Shown here: positions 58,562 through 64,000 of the stretch, one piece after another
Layout of the letters: each line of letters opens with the position of its first letter
How positions within the stretch are numbered: the stretch's first letter is position 1
Source of the DNA: an uncultured Paracoccaceae bacterium
GTDB taxonomy: Bacteria > Pseudomonadota > Alphaproteobacteria > Rhodobacterales > Rhodobacteraceae
Assembly: GCA_947503775.1 (NCBI GenBank)
Contig: CANNFE010000014.1
Location: 1 to 64,000, forward strand
Length of the DNA stretch: 64,000 nucleotides
Direction of reading: 5' to 3'
Program-made: the position numbers and the translations under genes
Notes under the pieces: generated by a model
Told to the model about the DNA's origin: nothing
Seen by the model: the letters and a program-made list of their open reading frames with translations, nothing else
Database searches by the model: none

Positions 58562-58867
58562 ATGGCTAAAAAAGCAATGATCGAGCGCGAGAAAAAGCGC
58601 GAACGCCTCGTCGCGAAATACGCTGAAAAGCGTGCGGCCTTGAAAGAGATCGCGAACGACGAAAGCAAGCCCATGGAAGAGCGGTTCAAGGCCCGCCTCA
58701 AGCTCTCCAAGCTGCCGCGCAACTCGTCCGCAGTCCGCCTGCACAACCGCTGCCAACTCACCGGCCGTCCGCACGCGTACTATCGTAAACTGAAAATCAG
58801 CCGGATCGCCCTGCGCGAGCTTGGCTCCAACGGCGAGATCCCCGGTCTCGTCAAGTCCAGCTGGTAA
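58562..58867 (+). CDS. rpsN: 30S ribosomal protein S14
   Basis: A 101-residue S14 of the long, zinc-independent type, without the CxxC pairs. [28 protein letters not shown] and [25 protein letters not shown] match the family. Confidence 0.97.
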   Translation: MAKKAMIEREKKRERLVAKYAEKRAALKEIANDESKPMEERFKARLKLSKLPRNSSAVRLHNRCQLTGRPHAYYRKLKISRIALRELGSNGEIPGLVKSSW

Positions 58868-58882
58868 GGGAGGCGTAGACAG

Positions 58883-59275
58883 ATGAACGATCCCATCGGC
58901 GATATGCTGACCCGCATCCGCAACGGCCAGATGCGCGCCAAGTCCACGGTCCTGACGCCAGCCTCCAAGCTGCGCGGCTGGGTTCTCGATGTGCTGGCCG
59001 ACGAAGGCTACATTCGCGGCTACGAGGCCACGACCGGCATCGACGGTCACCCGGCCTTCGAGATCAGCCTCAAATACTACGAAGGCACCCCCGTCATTCG
59101 CGAGCTCAAGCGGGTCTCCAAGCCCGGCCGCCGCGTCTACATGGGTGTAAAGGACATCCCGCAGGTCCGTCAGGGCCTCGGTGTGTCGATTGTCAGCACG
59201 CCCCGCGGCGTGATGTCGGACGCGAATGCCCGCGCTGCCAATGTCGGCGGCGAGGTGCTTTGCACGATCTTCTAA
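58883..59275 (+). CDS. rpsH: 30S ribosomal protein S8
   Basis: A 130-residue S8 that binds the 16S central domain. [17 protein letters not shown] and the C-terminal [30 protein letters not shown] are typical. In E. coli S8 regulates the spc operon; whether it does here is unknown. Confidence 0.98.
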   Translation: MNDPIGDMLTRIRNGQMRAKSTVLTPASKLRGWVLDVLADEGYIRGYEATTGIDGHPAFEISLKYYEGTPVIRELKRVSKPGRRVYMGVKDIPQVRQGLGVSIVSTPRGVMSDANARAANVGGEVLCTIF

Positions 59276-59285
59276 GGAGAGGCAC

Positions 59286-59819
59286 ATGTCTCGTATTGGT
59301 AAAAGACCAGTCGACCTGCCCTCCGGGGTCGAGGCGAACATCTCCGGCCAGACGGTCGAAGTGAAAGGGCCCAAGGGCACCCGCAGCTTCACCGCCACCG
59401 ACGATGTGACCCTCGCGGTCGAAGACAACGCCGTGACGGTCACCCCGCGCGGCAAGTCCAAGCGCGCGCGCCAGCAGTGGGGTATGTCCCGCACGATGGT
59501 CGCCAACCTCGTCACCGGCGTGACCGACGGCTTTAAGAAAGAGCTCGAGATCAACGGCGTCGGTTACCGGGCACAGATGCAGGGCAATACGCTCAAGCTG
59601 TCGCTCGGTCTCAGCCACGAGGTCAACTTCGAGGTCCCGCAGGGCGTCACTGTTACGGCGCCCAAGCAGACCCAGATCATCGTCGAAGGTACGGACGAGC
59701 AACTCGTCGGTCAGGTCGCCGCGAACATTCGCGAATGGCGCAAGCCCGAGCCCTACAAGGGCAAAGGCATCAAGTATCTCGACGAATATATCTTCCGCAA
59801 GGAAGGCAAGAAGAAGTAA
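59286..59819 (+). CDS. rplF: 50S ribosomal protein L6
   Basis: A 177-residue L6. [21 protein letters not shown] opens the protein and [26 protein letters not shown] closes it as in other bacteria. The ATG at 59286 follows AGGAGAGG. It lies 10 bases after rpsH. Confidence 0.98.
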   Translation: MSRIGKRPVDLPSGVEANISGQTVEVKGPKGTRSFTATDDVTLAVEDNAVTVTPRGKSKRARQQWGMSRTMVANLVTGVTDGFKKELEINGVGYRAQMQGNTLKLSLGLSHEVNFEVPQGVTVTAPKQTQIIVEGTDEQLVGQVAANIREWRKPEPYKGKGIKYLDEYIFRKEGKKK

Positions 59820-59831
59820 GGGCCCAGGAAA

Positions 59832-60191
59832 ATGGCAAACAGCAAGAGAGATCTGTTCCTCAAGCGCCGCCTGCGCGTCCGGAACAAGCTGCGCAAGGTC
59901 AATGCAGGGCGTCCGCGCCTGAGCGTTCACCGCAGCAACAAGAACATCAGCGTTCAGCTGATCGACGACGTCAACGGCGTGACGCTCGCCTCGGCCTCCT
60001 CGCTCGAGAAGGATCTGGGCATCGTCGGCAAGAACAACGTCGAGGCCGCCGCCAAGGTCGGCGCCGCGATTGCCGAGCGCGCCAAGAAAGCCGGCGTGGA
60101 AGAAGCCTATTTCGACCGGGGCGGCTTCCTCTTTCACGGGAAGGTCAAGGCCCTTGCCGACGCCGCCCGCGAAAACGGCCTGAAGATCTAA
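59832..60191 (+). CDS. rplR: 50S ribosomal protein L18
   Basis: A 119-residue L18 that binds 5S rRNA with L5. [34 protein letters not shown] and [26 protein letters not shown] are conserved. A 138-base gap precedes rpsE. Confidence 0.98.
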   Translation: MANSKRDLFLKRRLRVRNKLRKVNAGRPRLSVHRSNKNISVQLIDDVNGVTLASASSLEKDLGIVGKNNVEAAAKVGAAIAERAKKAGVEEAYFDRGGFLFHGKVKALADAARENGLKI

Positions 60192-60329
60192 GACTGACCC
60201 CGCGCCCCGATCAGGGCGCGGTCTGAAGAGGGCGGCAAGCTTCGCCCTCTCGATGATCCGGCGGCCCAGGGTCGACCAGGATTGGACAAAAACGAAGCGC
60301 CCACAGGCGCTATGCATGAAGGAGGCCAC

Positions 60330-60929
60330 ATGGCCAGAGATGACAACCGCCGGGGACGCCGCGACCGCGACGAGAACCCGGAATTCGCCGATCGCCTTGT
60401 GGCCATCAACCGCGTCTCCAAGACGGTCAAGGGCGGTAAGCGTTTCGGCTTTGCGGCGCTTGTCGTCGTGGGCGATCAGAAGGGCCGCGTCGGCTTCGGT
60501 AAGGGCAAGGCCAAAGAGGTCCCCGAGGCGATCCGCAAAGGCACCGAAGCGGCCAAGCGCAACATGATCCGCGTGCCGCTCCGCGAAGGCCGGACGCTGC
60601 ACCACGACATGACCGGCCGCCATGGCGCGGGCAAGGTCGTCATGCGCACCGCGCCTGAGGGAACCGGCATCATCGCCGGTGGTCCGATGCGCGCCGTCTT
60701 CGAGATGCTCGGCCTCAAGGACGTCGTCTCCAAATCGACCGGCTCGCAGAACCCCTACAACATGATCCGGGCGACGCTGAACGGTCTCCAGAAAGAGCAG
60801 AGCCCCCGCTCCGTGGCGCAGCGCCGCGGCAAGAAGGTCGCCGACATCCTGCCCAAGCGCGATGTGGTCGACCAGCAATCCGACGTGGCGCACAACGCCC
60901 CCGTCGAAGACGCCACAGCTGACGCGTAA
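60330..60929 (+). CDS. rpsE: 30S ribosomal protein S5
   Basis: A 199-residue S5. The dsRNA-binding N-terminal domain ([21 protein letters not shown]) and GMR-type [29 protein letters not shown] are intact. The last about 25 residues form an acidic tail. The ATG at 60330 has AAGGAGG upstream; a longer open frame to 60282 lacks homology. Confidence 0.98.
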   Translation: MARDDNRRGRRDRDENPEFADRLVAINRVSKTVKGGKRFGFAALVVVGDQKGRVGFGKGKAKEVPEAIRKGTEAAKRNMIRVPLREGRTLHHDMTGRHGAGKVVMRTAPEGTGIIAGGPMRAVFEMLGLKDVVSKSTGSQNPYNMIRATLNGLQKEQSPRSVAQRRGKKVADILPKRDVVDQQSDVAHNAPVEDATADA

Positions 60930-60941
60930 GGAGATCCGATC

Positions 60942-61130
60942 ATGGCAAAAACCATCGTCGTCAAACAAATCGGCTCCCCGATCCGCCGCCCGCAAAAGCA
61001 ACGGGCCACACTGGTCGGCCTGGGCCTCAACAAGATGCACAAGACCCGCGAACTCGAGGACACCCCCTCCGTCCGCGGCATGGTCGAAAGCATCCCCCAC
61101 CTCGTCGAGATCGTCGAAGAGCGCGGGTAA
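60942..61130 (+). CDS. rpmD: 50S ribosomal protein L30
   Basis: A 62-residue L30 ([27 protein letters not shown], then [16 protein letters not shown]). It is the last gene before a REP-like palindrome and a terminator, where the spc cluster is interrupted. Confidence 0.96.
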   Translation: MAKTIVVKQIGSPIRRPQKQRATLVGLGLNKMHKTRELEDTPSVRGMVESIPHLVEIVEERG

Positions 61131-61148
61131 GCACCCGAAAGCGACGCC

Positions 61149-61169
61149 GTCCCGGACTTGATCCGGGAC
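61149..61169. repeat. REP-like palindrome after rpmD
   Basis: GTCCCGG-ACTTGAT-CCGGGAC forms a perfect 7-bp stem. The same core occurs at 28828, 32880 and 32938. A terminator follows 12 bases later. Confidence 0.8.
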
Positions 61170-61181
61170 CTCGATTCTCGA

Positions 61182-61217
61182 AGCACCTCGACCCGAAAGG
61201 ATCGGGGTGCTTTTTCT
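61182..61217 (+). terminator. intrinsic terminator after rpmD, inside the spc cluster
   Basis: AGCACCTCGA pairs with TCGGGGTGCT (one T-G pair) across a 10-base loop and is followed by a TTTTTCTCT tract. It separates rpmD from the inserted gene. Confidence 0.85.
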
Positions 61218-61314
61218 CTGTATACTCAGCCATTTAATCGCAGGCCTTGTGTCGGTCCACGGCATTGCGGTCCTGCACGATCGAGCAGAGGCTTGGGAAT
61301 TTGAGAATTGGAAC

Positions 61315-62046
61315 ATGATGACCGAGGATCAGACGGCGATATCAAATTTTATGCGCTGGTTTCGCACAGCTTCCGAGAAAGCGTGGGCAAACCTGAGAGA
61401 GCGCGACCTTGCTAGCTTTCGGGCTCAAGAAGTTGGTGGGCTCAGCCACCGGCGCGGTATTCATTGGTTGAACGGTTTCTCAGAAGAAGAGATTGAGAGA
61501 ATCGAGGCTCGCGAGGGTAGAGCCCTTCCATTTGAACTGAAAACTTTCCTCAAAATTTGTGGAAAAACCGACAGAGGCTTCATGTCCTTTGGCTACAATG
61601 ATGATAACGTCATCGTTCAACGCCCAGATGTCCCGATCTTTTACGATTGGAGTGATGACGGGCAGATTGCGACTGCTCGTCAAAGTATCCGGAGCCGCAT
61701 CCTGTCTCACGTCGAGACTGGATCCTGGCTGAAAGAGTGGGGCCCTCGTCCGATTGACTTATCCTCGGCAAAGACGATGGCTGCCAAAAAGATCGAAGAC
61801 GGTGCTCCCGTGTATCCCCTGCATAGCCACCGCGCTGTACTGCCGCTTTCTGCCCGATCGTTGTCGCCCGTCTTATCCAGTCATGGTCTTGATACCATCA
61901 TCTATAGTGCCAGCCTGTGCCGTAACCTCGTGGAAGATACCGGCCTTGATCTTGATCTATCGGACGCACCGCCGGTTCCTGACCAAGATGCGCGCGCTAT
62001 ACATAGTGAGGTCCGTCAAATGCCTTTCTGGGGCCTACTCGTTTAG
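61315..62046 (+). CDS. SMI1/KNR4-family-like protein
   Basis: About 243 residues from the ATG at 61315 (a frame open from 61207 would add a hydrophobic stretch and is less likely). The segment WLNGFSEEEIERIEAREGRALPFELKTFLKICG and the following DRGFMSFGYN match the start of SMI1/KNR4 domains (xxLPxxYxxFLxxxxG). These act widely as immunity proteins against secreted polymorphic toxins and as cell-wall regulators in fungi. The rest (FYDWSDDGQI, VYPLHSHRAVLPLS) is consistent with the fold. No toxin gene is next to it. Composition is clearly less GC-rich than the flanking ribosomal genes, suggesting transfer. Confidence 0.68.
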   Translation: MMTEDQTAISNFMRWFRTASEKAWANLRERDLASFRAQEVGGLSHRRGIHWLNGFSEEEIERIEAREGRALPFELKTFLKICGKTDRGFMSFGYNDDNVIVQRPDVPIFYDWSDDGQIATARQSIRSRILSHVETGSWLKEWGPRPIDLSSAKTMAAKKIEDGAPVYPLHSHRAVLPLSARSLSPVLSSHGLDTIIYSASLCRNLVEDTGLDLDLSDAPPVPDQDARAIHSEVRQMPFWGLLV

Positions 62047-62090
62047 CAGTTGGGTTGGCTGAAGTGTCTACAGGCCAACTCAGCTGCCTC

Positions 62091-62119
62091 TTGATCCCGC
62101 CCCACCTCCCGTCTATACG
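62091..62119 (+). promoter_or_regulatory. candidate sigma70 promoter of rplO-secY
   Basis: TTGATC and TATACG are separated by exactly 17 bases, 92 bases upstream of rplO. The -10 hexamer is the same as in the rpmC promoter candidate. Confidence 0.65.
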
Positions 62120-62211
62120 CCACCGGTCGGATCAGACCGACGCAATCAATCAAGAAACGCCGTGTCCGCCCATCTCGCTTCGGGGGCGGTTCCGGCTCGA
62201 AAGGAAGCGAC

Positions 62212-62700
62212 ATGGTTAAACTGAACGAACTGCACGACAATCCCGGCGCCACGAAAAAGCGCAAGCGCGTGGGCCGTGGTCCCGGCTCCGGAATGGGCAA
62301 GACCGCAGGACGCGGCATCAAGGGTCAGAAATCCCGCTCGGGTGTGGCCATCAATGGCTACGAGGGCGGCCAGATGCCGCTCTACCAGCGCCTGCCCAAG
62401 CGCGGCTTCAACAAGCCCAACCGCAAGCAATATGCCGTTGTAAACCTCGGCCTCATCCAAAAGTTTATCGATGCGGGCAAGCTCAAAGGCGACATCACCG
62501 AACACAGCCTGATCGAAAGCGGCCTTCTGCGCCGCAAGCGGGACGGCGTCCGGCTTCTTGCCAAGGGCGAGCTGACGGCAAAGGCCAACATCACTGTCAC
62601 CGGCGCGTCCAAAGGCGCGATCGAGGCGGTCGAAAAGGCCGGCGGCAGCGTCACGCTGGCCGCTCCCGTCGCGGAAACGGCACCGTCCGAGAGCGCCTGA
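62212..62700 (+). CDS. rplO: 50S ribosomal protein L15
   Basis: A 162-residue L15. [42 protein letters not shown] is diagnostic and the C-terminal [21 protein letters not shown] is complete, with a short acidic tail. AAAGGAAG precedes the ATG. A 95-base gap with a GC-rich hairpin (CCGGC-TT-GCCGG) leads to secY. Confidence 0.98.
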   Translation: MVKLNELHDNPGATKKRKRVGRGPGSGMGKTAGRGIKGQKSRSGVAINGYEGGQMPLYQRLPKRGFNKPNRKQYAVVNLGLIQKFIDAGKLKGDITEHSLIESGLLRRKRDGVRLLAKGELTAKANITVTGASKGAIEAVEKAGGSVTLAAPVAETAPSESA

Positions 62701-62795
62701 AGGTTGTGACCGGCTTGCCGGCCCCTTACATCTTCGGCTAGTTTCTAACGGCGCTGCCCGACCGGGCGGCGTCCTTCTGACAAGAGAGCGCTTTC

Positions 62796-64000
62796 ATGGC
62801 ATCAGCAGCAGAGCAAATGGCCGCCAATATGAGCTGGAGCGCCTTCGGAAAGGCGACCGAGCTTCGGCAACGGATCCTCTTCGCACTGGCTCTTCTCTGC
62901 GTCTACCGCCTCGGCACCTTCATCCCCGTTCCCGGGATCGACGGTGCCGCCCTGCGCAACTTCATGGAAGAGGCGTCGCAAGGCATCGGGGGCGTCCTGT
63001 CGATGTTCACCGGCGGGGCGCTGGGCCGGATGGGGATCTTCGCCCTCGGCATCATGCCCTATATCTCGGCCTCGATCATCGTGCAGCTTCTCTCTTCGAT
63101 GTACGAGCCGCTCAAGCAGCTCAAGAAGGAAGGTCAGCAAGGCCGCCAGAAGATCAACCAATATACCCGCTACGGCACCGTGATCCTGGCCACATTCCAG
63201 GCTTACGGTCTGGCCGTCAGCCTCGAGGCGGGCAATCTCGCCTCCGATCCCGGTCTCTTCTTCCGCGCCTCGACCGTCATCACGCTCGTCGGCGGCACCA
63301 TGTTCCTGATGTGGATCGGCGAGCAGATCACGGCCCGCGGCATCGGCAACGGCATCTCGCTTATCATCTTCGTCGGTATCATTGCCGAGGTTCCGGCAGC
63401 GCTTGCCCAGTTCTTCCGGCAGGCCGAATCCAGCGGCAACTGGGCGCTCGTGATCGGCGTGATCATCATGGTGGTGGCGCTCTTGGCCTTTGTTGTCTTC
63501 ATGGAAAGGGCGCTGCGAAAGATCCACCTGCAGTATCCGCGCCGTCAGGTCGGCATGAAGGTCTATGACGGCGGCTCCTCCCACCTGCCGATCAAGGTGA
63601 ACCCGGCCGGCGTGATCCCGGCGATCTTCGCCTCGGCGCTGCTGCTGCTGCCAACGACGATCTCGACCTTCTCGGGCAGCGATACCGGCCCGGTCATGTC
63701 CACGATCCTCGCCTATTTCGGCCCGGGCCAACCGGCCTATCTGGTCTTCTTCACGGCGATGATCGTCTTCTTCACGTTCTTTTACACCAAGGAAGTCGCC
63801 TTCAAGGTCGACGAGGTGGCCGACAACCTCAAGAACCAGAACGGCTTCGTGCCCGGCATCCGGCCCGGCAAACGGACGGCGGAATATCTCGACTATGTCG
63901 TCACCCGCCTGCTGGTCCTTGGCTCCGCCTATCTCGCCGCCGTCTGCCTTCTGCCCGAAATCCTGCGCACCCAGCTGTCGATCCCGGTCTATGTCGGCGG
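62796..64000 (+). CDS. secY: preprotein translocase subunit SecY (3' end outside the window)
   Basis: The first 401 codons of SecY are present; the frame is open to the window edge. The N-terminal SWSAFGKATELRQRILFALALLCVYRLGTFIPVPGID starts helix 1. The plug region (GGVLSMFTGGALGRMGIFALGIMPYISASIIVQLL), VKYPRRQVG-like loop (LQYPRRQVGMKV), KVNPAGVIPAIFAS and the NLKNQNGFVPGIRPGKRT cytoplasmic loop follow. About eight to nine of ten helices are included. It forms the translocation channel with SecE. Confidence 0.98.
   Translation, partial: MASAAEQMAANMSWSAFGKATELRQRILFALALLCVYRLGTFIPVPGIDGAALRNFMEEASQGIGGVLSMFTGGALGRMGIFALGIMPYISASIIVQLLSSMYEPLKQLKKEGQQGRQKINQYTRYGTVILATFQAYGLAVSLEAGNLASDPGLFFRASTVITLVGGTMFLMWIGEQITARGIGNGISLIIFVGIIAEVPAALAQFFRQAESSGNWALVIGVIIMVVALLAFVVFMERALRKIHLQYPRRQVGMKVYDGGSSHLPIKVNPAGVIPAIFASALLLLPTTISTFSGSDTGPVMSTILAYFGPGQPAYLVFFTAMIVFFTFFYTKEVAFKVDEVADNLKNQNGFVPGIRPGKRTAEYLDYVVTRLLVLGSAYLAAVCLLPEILRTQLSIPVYVG

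Noticed and set aside
61207-61314. N-terminal transmembrane segment of the SMI1-like protein
   Set aside because: The extra 36 codons overlap the terminator T-tract, lack a ribosome binding site and would give an odd hydrophobic leader to a soluble-domain protein.
59193-61316. A 707-codon open frame on the minus strand across rplF-rpmD
   Set aside because: It spans several certain ribosomal genes and gaps in antisense.

Overview
The window is high-GC, densely coded DNA from an alphaproteobacterium, most likely a member of the Rhodobacterales (Roseobacter group). The evidence is the ChvG-ChvI / HPr kinase / RapZ / EIIA / HPr cluster, a methylsuccinyl-CoA dehydrogenase-like gene (ethylmalonyl-CoA pathway), DUF6473 and DUF3859 proteins of a type I associate with Rhodobacteraceae, and the gene order tRNA-Trp ... 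secE-nusG-rplKA-rplJL-rpoBC, then the str and S10/spc clusters.

Region 1 (1-27.2 kb) holds ordinary metabolic and regulatory genes. They include recO, a META-domain lipoprotein, an extended SDR, the methylsuccinyl-CoA dehydrogenase-like gene, a TauE/SafE permease and pckA. Next come the chvI-chvG-hprK-rapZ-EIIA-HPr operon (a regulatory PTS without sugar permeases), an acyltransferase, 3-hydroxybutyryl-CoA dehydrogenase and etfBA. The region ends with an orphan LivK-like binding protein, a PduO-type adenosyltransferase with a HIG1 protein, an SDR, an SH3 protein, and parC followed by a YjgN/DUF898 protein and an M48 protease. A 261-bp MITE sits exactly between two convergent genes and preserves both stop codons through its CTAG duplication.

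Region 2 (27.6-50.1 kb) is the transcription/translation core. It starts with tuf copy 1. tRNA-Trp is separated from secE by an MsrB-like and a sulfotransferase-like gene. Then come secE-nusG-rplK-rplA, a terminator, a long rplJ leader, rplJ-rplL-rpoB-rpoC, a terminator, acyP and a DMT transporter. A near-consensus promoter drives rpsL-rpsG-fusA-tuf (copy 2). The two tuf genes look identical at DNA level over exactly the coding sequence.

Region 3 (50.3-64 kb) is the S10/spc ribosomal protein cluster, rpsJ through secY (secY runs off the right end). It is split twice by non-ribosomal genes. Between rplP and rpmC lie a 2OG-Fe(II) oxygenase and an unknown gene. Between rpmD and rplO lies a SMI1/KNR4-type protein. 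Each insertion is preceded by an intrinsic terminator and followed by a 17-bp-spaced sigma70-like promoter (-10 TATACG), so the cluster appears to be three transcription units.

The most interesting observations are: (a) the 2OG oxygenase directly downstream of the L16 gene, which suggests testing it as a ribosomal-protein hydroxylase; (b) paired TCTAGA-centred palindromes in both the rplL-rpoB and rpoB-rpoC gaps; (c) hairpins built over the stop codons of tuf copy 1, rpoB and rplP; (d) the split spc cluster with an immunity-type gene inside; (e) parC overlapped by the next gene with an 18-bp tandem repeat at the junction. I found no CRISPR array, prophage, complete insertion sequence or rRNA operon.
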